Positions 32,116 to 42,055 of a DNA stretch of 64,000 nucleotides are shown here, one piece after another (position 1 is the stretch's first letter; each line of letters opens with the position of its first letter). The translations under genes were made by a program, and so were the position numbers. Source of the DNA: Pectobacterium fontis (GTDB lineage Bacteria > Pseudomonadota > Gammaproteobacteria > Enterobacterales > Enterobacteriaceae); assembly GCF_000803215.1 (NCBI RefSeq), contig NZ_JSXC01000014.1, forward strand, positions 62,001-126,000. The letters are read 5' to 3'. The notes under the pieces are model-generated. The model was not told the DNA's origin, ran no database searches, and worked only from the letters and a program-made list of their open reading frames with translations.

Positions 32116-32448
32116 TTACTGGATCATCATATTGTGGTGTGCGCTCATCATAATCCAGATGGAACCCACGACGACAATAGCGATAATCAGGACGGCAAAC
32201 ACAAGAGCCACCACGTTCCAGCGCTCTTCTGAGGACGTATTCAGGTGCAGGAAGTACACCAGATGCACCAGAATTTGAACCACTGCACATCCCACTACAG
32301 TGAAGAGAATGGCGTTATGCGAGGCAGTGCCACTCATGACCATACTGAAAGGAATCACTGTCAAAATGACCGACAGCACAAAACCTATCACATATGACTT
32401 CACGCTACCGTGGCTGGCACCTGCATGATCGGTTGTTGAATGACTCAT
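32116..32448 (-). CDS. cyoD: Cytochrome bo3 ubiquinol oxidase subunit IV
   Basis: CyoD is the small subunit that assists assembly of the copper B site of the bo3 oxidase. The start at 32448 gives 110 residues beginning [19 protein letters not shown], with three transmembrane helices. Its ATG shares one base with the cyoC TAA stop, which indicates coupled translation. The open frame runs 15 codons further upstream inside cyoC. Confidence 0.95.
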   Translation of the reverse strand: MSHSTTDHAGASHGSVKSYVIGFVLSVILTVIPFSMVMSGTASHNAILFTVVGCAVVQILVHLVYFLHLNTSSEERWNVVALVFAVLIIAIVVVGSIWIMMSAHHNMMIQ

Positions 32449-33062
32449 TACATCGCCCCCAGCAGATAAACAACGGTGAAGACACAGATCCATACCACAT
32501 CAAGGAAGTGCCAGAACAAACTCAGGCACATCAGACGCGTTTTATTGGTTGCAGTCAGGCCACGTTTGGACACCTGAATCATCATGATGGCCAACCAGAT
32601 CAGACCCCCCGTTACGTGCAAGCCGTGCGTGCCGACCAGCGCGAAGAAGGCAGAGAGAAACGCACTGCGATCCGGGCCGTAACCTTCCGCGATCAGGTGA
32701 TGGAATTCATAGATTTCCATTCCAATAAACACCAGACCAAACAGGAAAGTGATTCCCAGCCAGGCATTGACCTGACATTTCTTACCTTTGTTCATGGCGA
32801 TCATCGCCATGCCATAGGTAATACTACTGAACAGCAGCGCAAAGGTTTCTACCAACACGAAGGGCAGTTCAAAAATGTCCTTCCCACTTGGGCCACCAGC
32901 AGTACCGTTAACCAGTACCGCATACGTTGCGAACAGTGACCCGAAAATGATCAGGTCGCTCATCAGGTAGATCCAGAAGCCAAATACCTTGGTCGCACCT
33001 GTGTCGTGGTGCCCATGCTCGGCATGGGCAGTATTGTGGTTAGTCAGAGTTTCAGTTGACAT
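32448..33062 (-). CDS. cyoC: Cytochrome bo3 ubiquinol oxidase subunit III
   Basis: CyoC is the five-helix subunit III of the proton-pumping quinol oxidase. The 204-residue product has the family features [24 protein letters not shown] and [21 protein letters not shown]. Its start overlaps the end of cyoB by 11 bases. Confidence 0.96.
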   Translation of the reverse strand: MSTETLTNHNTAHAEHGHHDTGATKVFGFWIYLMSDLIIFGSLFATYAVLVNGTAGGPSGKDIFELPFVLVETFALLFSSITYGMAMIAMNKGKKCQVNAWLGITFLFGLVFIGMEIYEFHHLIAEGYGPDRSAFLSAFFALVGTHGLHVTGGLIWLAIMMIQVSKRGLTATNKTRLMCLSLFWHFLDVVWICVFTVVYLLGAM

Positions 33063-35043
33063 TTTTCACGCCTGCCTTACTGAGTTGATCAAAATTCTGA
33101 TTCTCAATTTGCTCAATTTCTTTAACCGGCACGTAGTAGTCCACGTCTTGATTAAAGCTATGCACAATCCAGGTCACAATCATGCCTGCGAAGCCGATGA
33201 TGGCCAGCCACCAGATATGCCAGATCATGGCAAAACCGAATACCAGGCTGAATGCGGAGATAATCACACCTGCGCCAGTGTTTTTCGGCATGTGAATCTC
33301 TTCATAGCTCGCCGGACGCTTGTAAGCCTCGCCTTTCTCTTTTGCTTCCCAGAACGCATCACGCTCGCTGATGTGCGGCACGATAGCGAAGTTGTAGAAC
33401 GGTGCAGGAGAAGAGGTTGCCCACTCCAGCGTACGTCCACCCCACGGGTCGCCCGTCAGATCGCGGTTCAGGTGACGGTCACGGATACTGACGTAGAACT
33501 GGATCAACTGACACAGCACGCCCATGCCGATTAATACCGCACCGATAGATGCCACGACCAGTAAGGCGTGGAATTCAGGGTTGATTTGCTGGCTCAGACG
33601 ACGTGTCATTCCCATGAAACCGAGGATGTACAACGGCATGAAAGCAACGAAGAAGCCGATAATCCAGAACCAGAACGCACGTTTGCCCCAGGTTTCGTTC
33701 AGGGTGAAACCAAAGGCTTTCGGGAACCAGTAAGTAATACCCGCGAAGCAACCAAACACTACGCCGCCGATGATCACGTTATGGAAGTGAGCAATCAGGA
33801 ACAGGCTGTTGTGCAGGACAAAGTTCGCGCCCGGTACGGCCAGCAGAACCCCGGTCATCCCACCGATGGTGAAGGTGATGATGAAGCCTGTGGTCCACAG
33901 CATCGTGGAATGGGGCTGAATACGGCCTTGATACATGGTGAACAGCCAGTTGAAGATTTTAACCCCGGTCGGGATTGAAATAATCATAGTGGCGATACCA
34001 AAGAAGGCGTTGACGTTTGCGCCGGACCCCATCGTAAAGAAGTGGTGTAGCCAAACGATGAACGACAGAACCGTAATCGCGATAGTTGCCCACACCAGTG
34101 ACGTGTAGCCAAACAACCGTTTTTTACAGAAAGTGGCAACCACTTCGGAGTAAACACCGAATATTGGCAGCACCAGAATGTAAACCTCAGGATGACCCCA
34201 TGCCCAAATCAGGTTGATGTACATCATCATGTTGCCACCCATATCATTGGTAAAGAAATGGGTGCCGAGGTAACGGTCGAGCGTCAGCAGCGCGATGGTT
34301 ACGGTCAATATTGGGAATGCGGCGATGATCAGCACGTTGGTACACAGCGCTGTCCAGGTAAATACCGGCATTTTCATCAGCGTCATGCCCGGTGCGCGCA
34401 TCTTCAGAATCGTTGCGAAGAAGTTAACCCCTGTCAGCGTAGTACCGACACCGGATATCTGTAGACTCCATATCCAGTAATCGACCCCGACGCCGGGACT
34501 GTACTCCTTTCCTGAAAGCGGTGGATACGCTACCCAACCCGTCTGTGCGAATTCACCGACCCCCAGCGAGAGGTTGATCAAGACGACACCGACCACAAAC
34601 AGCCAGAAGCTGAGGGAGTTCAGGAAGGGGAAGGCAACGTCACGCGCACCGATCTGCAAGGGAACCGCAAGGTTCATCAAGCCAACAACGAACGGGGTCG
34701 CTACGAAGAAGATCATGATAACGCCATGGGCGGTAAAAATCTGATCGTAGTGGTGAGCATTGAGGAAGCCTTCTTGCCCGGCAGAGGCAAGAACCTGCTG
34801 ACCGCGCATCATGATGGCATCGGCGAAACCGCGGATCATCATCACCAAACCGACGATGATGTACATGATACCGATTTTCTTGTGGTCGACAGAGGTGAAC
34901 CATTCGGCCCACAGCCATTTCCACTTACCGAAATAGGTTATTGCCGCCAGCAGCCCAAGGCCGCCAACGATGATCGCCGCCACGGTGACCATAATAATGG
35001 GTTCGTGGTACGGAACCGCATCGAGTGTAAGTTTTCCGAACAT
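33052..35043 (-). CDS. cyoB: Cytochrome bo3 ubiquinol oxidase subunit I
   Basis: CyoB is the catalytic heme-copper subunit that reduces oxygen to water and pumps protons. The start at 35043 has GAGGGA 7 bases upstream and gives 663 residues, the exact E. coli length. The copper B histidines lie in [14 protein letters not shown] (the cross-linked His-Tyr motif) and WLHHFFTMG. The heme-ligand helix has [11 protein letters not shown]-channel and K-channel segments look intact. Confidence 0.97.
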   Translation of the reverse strand: MFGKLTLDAVPYHEPIIMVTVAAIIVGGLGLLAAITYFGKWKWLWAEWFTSVDHKKIGIMYIIVGLVMMIRGFADAIMMRGQQVLASAGQEGFLNAHHYDQIFTAHGVIMIFFVATPFVVGLMNLAVPLQIGARDVAFPFLNSLSFWLFVVGVVLINLSLGVGEFAQTGWVAYPPLSGKEYSPGVGVDYWIWSLQISGVGTTLTGVNFFATILKMRAPGMTLMKMPVFTWTALCTNVLIIAAFPILTVTIALLTLDRYLGTHFFTNDMGGNMMMYINLIWAWGHPEVYILVLPIFGVYSEVVATFCKKRLFGYTSLVWATIAITVLSFIVWLHHFFTMGSGANVNAFFGIATMIISIPTGVKIFNWLFTMYQGRIQPHSTMLWTTGFIITFTIGGMTGVLLAVPGANFVLHNSLFLIAHFHNVIIGGVVFGCFAGITYWFPKAFGFTLNETWGKRAFWFWIIGFFVAFMPLYILGFMGMTRRLSQQINPEFHALLVVASIGAVLIGMGVLCQLIQFYVSIRDRHLNRDLTGDPWGGRTLEWATSSPAPFYNFAIVPHISERDAFWEAKEKGEAYKRPASYEEIHMPKNTGAGVIISAFSLVFGFAMIWHIWWLAIIGFAGMIVTWIVHSFNQDVDYYVPVKEIEQIENQNFDQLSKAGVKNVN

Positions 35044-35047
35044 CGTA

Positions 35048-36010
35048 TTATCCCTCGGCTCCTTTGTGCGAGCCATGCTCGCCCATGTTCATACCCTCAC
35101 CATGTTGCATGTTTTCGTCGTGCTTCATGCCTTCACCGTGATGTTGCATGTTCATGTCGTTGCCTGTGAATTTGCGAATAATATTATTGAACAAATCTGG
35201 CTGGACACTGGAGAAGTATTCGACAGGATGGAATTCGCTTGGCTTAGCCAACGTATTGAATTCACCCATAGTATTGAGTGTTTTGGCGGACGCACGAACG
35301 TTCGCAACCCACTGGTCGAACTCTTGCTGAGTCGGTGTGGCTATCGCGGTGAACTTCATGCCAGAGAAGCCTTTACCGCTGTAGCCGCCAGAGATGCCGT
35401 CATACTTGCCCGGTTCATTGGCGATTAAGTGGAGCTTCGTCTGCATTCCTGCCATGGCGTAAATCTGTCCACCAAGACGAGGGATGAAGAAGGAGTTCAT
35501 CACGGAGTCGGAGGTAATCTTGAAGGCAACAGGCACGTTGGCTGGGAAAGCCAATTCGTTAACCGTTGCGATACCAAGATCCGGGTAAACAAACAGCCAT
35601 TTCCAGTCAAGCGAAACCACTTCGACATTGATAGGCTTGACGTCGGATTCCAATGGCTTATAAGGATCAAGCGAGTGGGTCGTCTTCCAGGTAATGGTGC
35701 CGAGAATAACGATAATGATAATTGGCACAGTCCAGACTACCGCTTCTATCTTATTGGAATGTGACCAATTCGGGGTATATTTTGCCTTTTCATTGGAAGC
35801 ACGGAACTTCCAGGCAAAAGCTATCGTCATAACGATAACGGGAATCACAACGATCAACATCAGCCCAATGGCAGTCAGTATTAGCGATCTTTGTTCTAAC
35901 CCGATCTCTCCTTTGGGGTTCATCAGCGCCATATCGCAGCCACTCAGCAGAGCAGTAGCAGCAAATAAAGACAGCATCCCAAAAATTTTATTGTGTTTCC
36001 TGAGTCTCAT
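35048..36010 (-). CDS. cyoA: Cytochrome bo3 ubiquinol oxidase subunit II
   Basis: CyoA is the lipoprotein subunit II. The signal sequence ends in the lipobox LSGC (Cys25), then come two transmembrane helices and a periplasmic cupredoxin domain that lacks the copper A ligands, as in all quinol oxidases. The 320-residue product ends in an unusually Met- and His-rich tail (about 285-320) with repeated HGEGM units; E. coli has a comparable but different tail. It is the first gene of the operon, five bases before cyoB. Confidence 0.96.
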   Translation of the reverse strand: MRLRKHNKIFGMLSLFAATALLSGCDMALMNPKGEIGLEQRSLILTAIGLMLIVVIPVIVMTIAFAWKFRASNEKAKYTPNWSHSNKIEAVVWTVPIIIIVILGTITWKTTHSLDPYKPLESDVKPINVEVVSLDWKWLFVYPDLGIATVNELAFPANVPVAFKITSDSVMNSFFIPRLGGQIYAMAGMQTKLHLIANEPGKYDGISGGYSGKGFSGMKFTAIATPTQQEFDQWVANVRASAKTLNTMGEFNTLAKPSEFHPVEYFSSVQPDLFNNIIRKFTGNDMNMQHHGEGMKHDENMQHGEGMNMGEHGSHKGAEG

Positions 36011-36359
36011 CTAGCGACCTCAATAACAAGGGCTTTATTGTCATTTTACGCGAGCGGGCATTTTACGGGAAGGTTACTGCACTGTAAACATGATTAGGGT
36101 TATGTCAGCCGATTGTTGCTGCGTTTTGCCCTTAATGTCACAAAGATAGCCAAAATAAAAATGGTTTTTAAAAACAGCAAATTAAGTGGCTACTCAGATG
36201 AAAGTATGGATGGATAATAAGAAATTACAACGTGATGTAACGCTTATTTTCTATTTTTAGTTTGGTAAAATGAGTTTTGATGGGATTTCACATGGAAATA
36301 AAATTCTCTCTAGCAAGATAATTATGAGAAAAATAATTAAATAAAGGAAAAGACTAATA
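36011..36359. promoter_or_regulatory. AT-rich upstream region of the cyo operon
   Basis: This interval between the cyoA start and the ampG terminator must contain the cyo promoter. It becomes strongly AT-rich beyond 36150. I see no coding sequence. Regulation by ArcA, known in E. coli, is plausible, but I could not place a convincing binding site by eye. Confidence 0.5.
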
Positions 36360-36391
36360 GGTTCAGGCAGCAAATGAGTGCTACCTGAACG
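36360..36391 (-). terminator. Hairpin after ampG, probable terminator
   Basis: GTTCAGGCAGCA (36361-36372) and TGCTACCTGAAC (36379-36390) pair with one wobble across a six-base loop. On the minus strand a weak T-rich tract follows. It lies just beyond the ampG stop codon. Confidence 0.65.
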
Positions 36392-36398
36392 AATATCG

Positions 36399-37886
36399 TC
36401 AGTGCGTGGACAGTGTAGATGCGCGCCGGAGCGACAAATAATCCAGCAAGCTACCGCAGAAAATGCCCAGCAGAGCAAGTGTACAACCTGCGCAGAGCAG
36501 GTATTCTGCCAGTAGCGGCAATGATGACCATTTCAGCGCATTGCTGATAAGCAACATGAGCCACAGCGCCAGTAATATTACTCCCAATCCCAGCACACCT
36601 AAGGCCTTCTTGTAATAGTTTTGGAAGTTTGTACGCCGCTGAAAGGTGTCGGTTTTCTGGGTAAACTCCAGCGTTTCACGACAAATCATCAGAATTGCCA
36701 GACCCGGTAAAGCGGCAAAAATTGAAAACAGATAGAACCATGCCCAACTGTAGGATTCGACAAACCAGCCAGCGATAGGCCCAACGTAAACGCGTCCAAC
36801 GGCCGACAGCGCGGAAAGCAAGGCAAACTGTGTGGCAGAGAATGATTTATTACACAGCGTCATTAATAGCGCGACGAAGGCTGCCGTCCCCATGCCACCG
36901 CAAAGATTTTCGAGGAAAACCGCGCTGGCCATGGTGAACAGATTTTTATCCGTGATAGCCAGCAGCCAGTATCCCGCGTTAGAAACCGCCTGAAAGAGCC
37001 CAAACAGCATCAGCGCTCTGAACAACGAGAGGCGCTGCATCAATAATCCGCCGTAAATCGCCCCCACGATGGTGGCGAATAGCCCAAGTGTCTTGTTAAC
37101 GACCCCGACATCACCGGCATTGAAGCCAACGCCGCGTATCAGAAACGTTGTCGTCAGGCTCATCGCAAAGGCATCGCCGAGTTTGTATAACACGATGAGC
37201 AGAAGAATGAGCCAGGCATTGTTGCGTGCGAAAAAATCGCGTAGAGGAGCGACAATGGCTTGCTCCAGGGTACGCGGTGCTGGCTGGCTATTCCGTGGTT
37301 CCGGTGCTAACAGGGTGGCGAATACACCAATCAGCATTAATCCTGCCATTAACCAATAGGTTGCCTGCCAGCCGAAATAACGATCGGCCATCCACAGCGC
37401 CAGCCCGCCGGAAACCAGCATGGCCACACGGTAGCCTAAGACTGAGGTTGCCGCACCCGTGCCGCGCTCTTCAGGGGGAAGTAAATCCGTCTTATAGGCA
37501 TCAAAAACAATATCCTGAGAAGCCGAGCAGAACGCGACCAGCACCGCCAGCGCTGCCAGCCACCAGAGATCGCGTGCCGGATTCATAAACCCCATGCCAA
37601 TGATGGCGGCAATAAGCAGAAGCTGACTAAGAATCAGCCAGCCACGACGCCTGCCAAGAAACGGTGGGGTATAGCGATCCATCAGGGGGGACCAGAGAAA
37701 CTTGAAGACATAGGCTTGACCAACCAGAGAGAAAAACCCAATGGTTTTCAGATCGACATTCTCGACGGTCATCCAGGCTTGCAAGGTGCCGGATGTCAAT
37801 GCCAGTGGCAAACCGGAAGCGAAGCCCAGTAACAGCATAAAAAGCGCGTTACGTTGGCTGAATAAAGTAATGATGCGATTAAACAT
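36399..37886 (-). CDS. ampG: Muropeptide permease AmpG
   Basis: AmpG imports anhydromuropeptides from the periplasm for cell-wall recycling and influences AmpC beta-lactamase induction where that is present. The 495-residue MFS protein has the N-terminal ALFMLLLGFASGLPLALTSGTLQAW signature and LMDRYTPPFLGRRRGW in the first cytoplasmic loop, with about 14 helices. It follows yajG; a perfect hairpin lies in the 59-bp gap between the two. Confidence 0.95.
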   Translation of the reverse strand: MFNRIITLFSQRNALFMLLLGFASGLPLALTSGTLQAWMTVENVDLKTIGFFSLVGQAYVFKFLWSPLMDRYTPPFLGRRRGWLILSQLLLIAAIIGMGFMNPARDLWWLAALAVLVAFCSASQDIVFDAYKTDLLPPEERGTGAATSVLGYRVAMLVSGGLALWMADRYFGWQATYWLMAGLMLIGVFATLLAPEPRNSQPAPRTLEQAIVAPLRDFFARNNAWLILLLIVLYKLGDAFAMSLTTTFLIRGVGFNAGDVGVVNKTLGLFATIVGAIYGGLLMQRLSLFRALMLFGLFQAVSNAGYWLLAITDKNLFTMASAVFLENLCGGMGTAAFVALLMTLCNKSFSATQFALLSALSAVGRVYVGPIAGWFVESYSWAWFYLFSIFAALPGLAILMICRETLEFTQKTDTFQRRTNFQNYYKKALGVLGLGVILLALWLMLLISNALKWSSLPLLAEYLLCAGCTLALLGIFCGSLLDYLSLRRASTLSTH

Positions 37887-37896
37887 GGAGAGTCCT

Positions 37897-37931
37897 TTCC
37901 CTTGCCCCGTGGATGTTCAGGGGCAAGGGAA
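37897..37931 (-). other. Perfect intercistronic hairpin yajG-ampG
   Basis: TTCCCTTGCCCC (37897-37908) and GGGGCAAGGGAA (37920-37931) are perfect 12-bp arms with an 11-base loop. There is no T run on the minus strand, and the 3' arm runs up to the ampG ribosome site AAGGA. It could terminate partially, stabilise the yajG message, or limit ampG translation. Confidence 0.65.
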
Positions 37932-37945
37932 GCGGCATACAGAAA

Positions 37946-38524
37946 TTAACGGGCGTTTTCTTTGATAAACGAACTTACGGTCGTATCTTGCGCCATATCG
38001 TTGATGACGTCGCTTAACACCGTGTTAACGGCATTAGTAATGTTCTGATTATTCGCGGTGAAAGCCCCTTGCACGTTATAGGTTGAGCGGTAGTTTTTCA
38101 CCTGCTTGTTGCCATTGGCCGCCTGAGAAATGATGGAGATATCCGCTTTCGTGGTGATGTTGTAGCGCAGGTTACCTTCGGATACATCGGCATACAGGTG
38201 GTTAACTACAATCTGTAAGGCGACCGGGCCACCGGTTCCGATCATATAGCCACGCGCAGTCATTTGTTTCTCCAATGCTTCTTGCAACAGGAAACGTAGA
38301 TCGCGAGAAGGTGTCAGCGTAAGCAGTTGACCATCGCGATTGACTTTCGCTAGCGCCTGATCGGCGCGTTGGTCTGCGCCATTGATGCTAATCGTTACGC
38401 CCATCAGGGTTGGATCCTGAGAAGGTACGCTAATTTTTGGGGTGATGTTCAGCGTGTTGCTTTTTGCTGCACATCCTGCAAGCAGAATGACGGCCAGAAG
38501 AGGGAAAAATAATTTTTTTAACAT
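37946..38524 (-). CDS. yajG: Predicted lipoprotein YajG
   Basis: YajG is a lipoprotein of unknown function cotranscribed with ampG. The 192-residue product has a signal peptide with lipobox LAGC (Cys18). A conserved domain with DPTLMGVTISINGADQRADQALAKV and LRFLLQEALEKQMTARGY matches E. coli YajG throughout. It is divergent from bolA. Confidence 0.93.
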   Translation of the reverse strand: MLKKLFFPLLAVILLAGCAAKSNTLNITPKISVPSQDPTLMGVTISINGADQRADQALAKVNRDGQLLTLTPSRDLRFLLQEALEKQMTARGYMIGTGGPVALQIVVNHLYADVSEGNLRYNITTKADISIISQAANGNKQVKNYRSTYNVQGAFTANNQNITNAVNTVLSDVINDMAQDTTVSSFIKENAR

Positions 38525-38847
38525 TCGTATTTTCTCAGTAATGATTAGTGTGGTGAGCTGACAAATATTGTTGATATCATATCATCGCCACAGGCAGGAA
38601 AAAGCTCCGATAGCAGGTAAATTGTCCTGAAATTCATCTTTTTCATGCTTTTGACCTGGAAAAACCGTTTTTATCACATCAAAACGGTTGATGATATACC
38701 AACGCGTTACCTACAATTTTTCTTCCTTTGATGCTGTTTTTACGCATAAAAAGTTGAAAGTAATAAGGTTGTGATGGTTCGGGTATCGGTGAATGGCAGT
38801 AATGCCGTGTTGATACCAAATTTTTCCCAAGCCGAAAGGGTGACCGT
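38525..38847. promoter_or_regulatory. Divergent yajG/bolA control region with inverted repeat
   Basis: The 323-bp interval is non-coding. It holds a perfect inverted repeat, AACCGTTTT (38663-38671) and AAAACGGTT (38681-38689), around a 9-base spacer, about 160 bases before bolA. bolA is sigma-S (gearbox) controlled in E. coli, but I could not identify the -10 element with confidence here. Confidence 0.45.
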
Positions 38848-39162
38848 ATGATGCGTGAAACGATAGAAGAAAAGCTGCGTGTGGGTTTTGAACCCGTGCA
38901 TTTAGAGGTGATTGATGAAAGCTATCGTCACAACGTGCCTGCGGGGGCGGAGAGCCATTTTAAAGTGGTGCTGGTCAGCGATAAGTTCATGGGGGAACGC
39001 GTGATTGGGCGACATCGCGCCGTTTATGCTGTACTGGCTGTAGAACTGGCGGGGTCGGTGCATGCGTTAGCGCTGCATACGTATACCGCAACGGAGTGGA
39101 TCAGTTTGCAAAAAGCCGTACCCGCTTCGCCGCCCTGTGGTGGTGCAGGTATCCTTTCTTAA
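38848..39162 (+). CDS. bolA: BolA family transcriptional regulator / morphogene
   Basis: BolA is a stress- and stationary-phase protein that pairs with monothiol glutaredoxin and affects morphology genes. The 104-residue product contains [25 protein letters not shown] and the [25 protein letters not shown] helix-turn-helix-like segment with the conserved histidine of the Fe-S partner site. Two tandem ATGs open the gene. tig follows after 317 bp, so the two are probably separate units. Confidence 0.95.
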   Translation: MMRETIEEKLRVGFEPVHLEVIDESYRHNVPAGAESHFKVVLVSDKFMGERVIGRHRAVYAVLAVELAGSVHALALHTYTATEWISLQKAVPASPPCGGAGILS

Positions 39163-39479
39163 GTCATTAATCAGGCCCGTTCCTGACATATTTGGGGCGG
39201 GTTACAGACAAAAGTGTGAATCCGTTTCTGTAATAGTCTGCCCGCCGTTCTCGACTCATCCCGTCTATACCGCTATAATGCGGCGTCTATTTTTTCCTGA
39301 ATGTATTCGGGACGCTTCTGACTACAGGGAACGGGGTTGGCAATTTCCCGGTTCTGCGGGGTTTATTTAAGCCTGTGCGCCTTGGTGCCAGCGCTGAGTG
39401 AGCCTTGCTGTCGTGAGATTTTTCGTCGCGAGAATAGTTTTGGGGTTGACCGATCACTGTGATTTTTTGAGGTAACAAG
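39163..39479 (+). promoter_or_regulatory. Non-coding region upstream of tig
   Basis: This 317-bp interval contains no supported open reading frame and presumably holds the tig promoter and leader. The gene start is preceded by GAGGT at the right spacing. I see no recognisable repeat or terminator for bolA. Confidence 0.4.
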
Positions 39480-40784
39480 ATGCAAGTTTCAGTTGAAACC
39501 ACTCAAGGTCTGGGACGTCGCGTAACGATTACCGTTGCTGCTGACATCATTGAGAGTGCGGTGAAGAGCGAGCTGGTCAACGCGGCCAAAAAAGTACGCA
39601 TTGACGGTTTTCGTAAAGGCAAAGTGCCGATGAATGTTGTTGCTCAGCGTTATGGTGCCTCTGTGCGTCAGGACGTATTGGGTGACCTGATGCAGCGCAA
39701 CTTTGTTGACGCTATCATCAAAGAAAAAATTAACCCGGTTGGTGCGCCTAACTACATTCCTGGCGAATACGCTGTAGGCGGTGACTTCACTTACTCTGTT
39801 GAGTTTGACGTGTACCCGGAAGTTGAGCTGAAAGGTCTGGATACCATCGAAGTTGAAAAGCCAGTTGTTGAAGTGACTGACGCTGACGTTGATACCATGC
39901 TGGAAACGTTGCGTAAGCAACAAGCGACCTGGAAAGAAACTGACCGCGCGGCGGCAGCGGAAGATCGTATCACTATCGATTTCACTGGATCTATCGACGG
40001 TGAAGTCTTTGAAGGCGGAAAAGCGTCTGACTTCGTTCTGGCAATGGGTCAGAACCGCATGATCCCAGGTTTTGAAGATGGTGTGGTTGGGCACAAAGCG
40101 GGTGAAGAATTCACGATTGATGTGAACTTCCCAGAAGACTACCACGCTGAAAACCTGAAAGGAAAAGCGGCTCAGTTCGCTATCGTCCTGAAGAAAGTGG
40201 AAGAGCGTGAACTGCCTGAACTGACTGAAGAATTCATTAAACGTTTCGGCGTGGCTGATGGTTCTCAGGAAGGCCTGCGTGCTGAAGTCCGTAAAAATAT
40301 GGAACGTGAGCTGAAAGGCGCGGTACGTAACCGTGTGAAAACTCAGGTTCTGGACGGTCTGATCAACGCCAACGAAATCGAAGTACCTGTTGCGCTGATC
40401 GATGGCGAAATCGACGTTCTGCGCCGTCAGGCTGCACAGCGTTTTGGCGGCAACGAGAAGCAAGCGCTGGAATTACCGCGTGAACTGTTCGAAGAACAAG
40501 CTAAACGCCGCGTTGTTATCGGTCTGTTGCTGGGCGAAGTCATCAGCAGCAATGACCTGAAAGCTGACGAAACCCGCGTTAATGCACTGATCGAAGAGAT
40601 GGCTTCTGCTTACGAAGATCCACAGGAAGTTATCGAGTTCTACGGCAAAAACAAAGAGCTGCTGAACAACATGCGTAACGTTGCTCTGGAAGAACAAGCA
40701 GTAGAAACGGTGCTTGCTAAAGCGAAAGTGGTTGAGAAGTCAGTAAGTTTCAACGAACTGATGAATCAAACGACTACGGCATAA
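39480..40784 (+). CDS. tig: Trigger factor
   Basis: Trigger factor is the ribosome-bound chaperone that meets nascent chains. The 434-residue product has the ribosome-binding signature GFRKGKVP (residues 43-50), the FKBP-like peptidyl-prolyl isomerase domain (about 150-245, [20 protein letters not shown]) and the helical C-terminal chaperone arms. It heads the tig-clpP-clpX-lon quality-control cluster but has its own terminator. Confidence 0.97.
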   Translation: MQVSVETTQGLGRRVTITVAADIIESAVKSELVNAAKKVRIDGFRKGKVPMNVVAQRYGASVRQDVLGDLMQRNFVDAIIKEKINPVGAPNYIPGEYAVGGDFTYSVEFDVYPEVELKGLDTIEVEKPVVEVTDADVDTMLETLRKQQATWKETDRAAAAEDRITIDFTGSIDGEVFEGGKASDFVLAMGQNRMIPGFEDGVVGHKAGEEFTIDVNFPEDYHAENLKGKAAQFAIVLKKVEERELPELTEEFIKRFGVADGSQEGLRAEVRKNMERELKGAVRNRVKTQVLDGLINANEIEVPVALIDGEIDVLRRQAAQRFGGNEKQALELPRELFEEQAKRRVVIGLLLGEVISSNDLKADETRVNALIEEMASAYEDPQEVIEFYGKNKELLNNMRNVALEEQAVETVLAKAKVVEKSVSFNELMNQTTTA

Positions 40785-40835
40785 ACCTTGTTGATACCAA
40801 CATTGTTTATTGCATAGCGTGGATGCTTCCCTATT

Positions 40836-40865
40836 AAAGCCCGTGCCTTATGGCGCGGGCTTTTT
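40836..40865 (+). terminator. Terminator after tig
   Basis: AAAGCCCGTGCC and GGCGCGGGCTTT form a 12-bp stem with one wobble and a TTAT loop, followed by T residues. It isolates tig from clpP. Confidence 0.88.
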
Positions 40866-41275
40866 ACTTATAGCTTTATGTAACCGTAGTCGCCGTGATC
40901 ATCGTTTCAGTGATCTTCCATCCCCGGTGTTTAATATCTTCGTTCCTATCCGATAGGGCACAGGGAATGGCTGCCTGAAATTACACTATCATCAAGTCAG
41001 GCAAAGGGTTAAACCATAGATTTGCTATGCCGATAACGTGTTAATAATAAAATAATTCGCTCTTTAATCGAGAACGATTGATAGTGTAAGCTTGAAAGAC
41101 AATGCATGTGCCCCCACTCACTGAAGAGGAAAAGCTGGCACATCAGGTAAGGATTCCCGGCTATATGGGTTGTTCAGTGGGTATGGGGTAGGGGTCCATG
41201 GTCATGATCCTCTATCTCTAGTAGAATTGAGCAATGCAATAAAAGCGCCGGACGCATTTTATCTAGGAGACGTGA
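40866..41275 (+). promoter_or_regulatory. clpP control region and long leader
   Basis: The 410 bases between the tig terminator and clpP are non-coding. They contain the sigma-32 candidate at 41091. An imperfect inverted repeat, CCCCCACTCACTGAA (41111-41125) against TTCAGTGGGTATGGGG (41173-41188), encloses a 47-base loop. The clpP ribosome site is TAGGAG just before the start. Confidence 0.5.
41091..41119 (+). promoter_or_regulatory. Candidate sigma-32 heat-shock promoter of clpP
   Basis: CTTGAAA (41091-41097), a 14-base spacer and CCCCACTC (41112-41119) fit the sigma-32 consensus of CTTGAA and CCCCATNT. clpP is a heat-shock gene in E. coli. It would give a leader of about 150 bases. Confidence 0.6.
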
Positions 41276-41899
41276 ATGTCATACAGTGGCGAACAAGAAA
41301 GACAAGCACCTCATATGGCGTTAGTGCCGATGGTGGTTGAACAGACCTCGCGTGGGGAACGTTCTTACGATATCTATTCCCGTCTGCTAAAAGAACGGAT
41401 AATCTTCCTGACTGGTCAGGTGGAAGATCACATGGCGAACCTGGTTGTGGCACAGATGCTGTTTCTGGAAGCTGAAAACCCGGAAAAAGATATTTATCTG
41501 TACATTAACTCTCCAGGTGGCGTCATTACTGCGGGTATGTCCATTTACGACACCATGCAGTTTATCAAGCCAGATGTCAGTACGATCTGTATGGGACAAG
41601 CTTGCTCAATGGGCGCGTTCCTGTTGACGGCGGGAGCCAAAGGCAAACGTATTTGCCTGCCGAACTCGCGCGTTATGATTCACCAGCCGTTGGGTGGTTT
41701 CCAAGGGCAGGCGACGGATATTGAAATCCACGCCAAAGAAATACTGAAAGTGAAAGCCAAGATGAATGAGCTGATGGCGAAACATACCGGTCAGCCTCTT
41801 GAAGCGATAGAGAGAGACACCGAGCGCGATCGTTTCCTCTCTGCCAGTGAGGCAGTAGACTACGGTTTGGTAGACTCCGTATTCACGAACCGTGGGTAA
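41276..41899 (+). CDS. clpP: ATP-dependent Clp protease proteolytic subunit
   Basis: ClpP forms the tetradecameric serine protease chamber that works with ClpX and ClpA. The 207-residue product has the nucleophile serine in [11 protein letters not shown], the histidine in [10 protein letters not shown] and the aspartate in the ERDTERDRF region. The N-terminal propeptide resembles that of E. coli. clpX follows after 156 bases without a clear terminator. Confidence 0.97.
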   Translation: MSYSGEQERQAPHMALVPMVVEQTSRGERSYDIYSRLLKERIIFLTGQVEDHMANLVVAQMLFLEAENPEKDIYLYINSPGGVITAGMSIYDTMQFIKPDVSTICMGQACSMGAFLLTAGAKGKRICLPNSRVMIHQPLGGFQGQATDIEIHAKEILKVKAKMNELMAKHTGQPLEAIERDTERDRFLSASEAVDYGLVDSVFTNRG

Positions 41900-42055
41900 T
41901 ATTCGCCATCGTAGCAGTCTGGTGTAGCTAAGTGTTCGACCGATAGTCTGTTGTGCGGGGTTATTTTACGCGTATTGGCTATAAGTATCGGCGTTCGTTG
42001 TAGCGCTATCGCTGTGGTTGGCCTACGGGCAAAAGACGAAAAAGAGGTTTAACTC

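Noticed and set aside
36317-36339. Fur-box-like sequence (GATAATTATGAGAAAAATA) upstream of cyoA
   Set aside because: Only about 11 of 19 positions agree with the Fur consensus and the region is AT-rich, so chance matches are expected. It is also about 300 bp from cyoA.
39489-40463. 324-codon open frame antisense to tig
   Set aside because: It is fully contained within trigger factor on the other strand; its Phe/Val/Asn-rich sequence is a shadow of the biased codon use of a highly expressed gene.
41104-41193. Short open frame in the clpP leader
   Set aside because: About 29 codons, no ribosome site, and it overlaps the sigma-32 -10 element, so it would not be on the heat-shock transcript.
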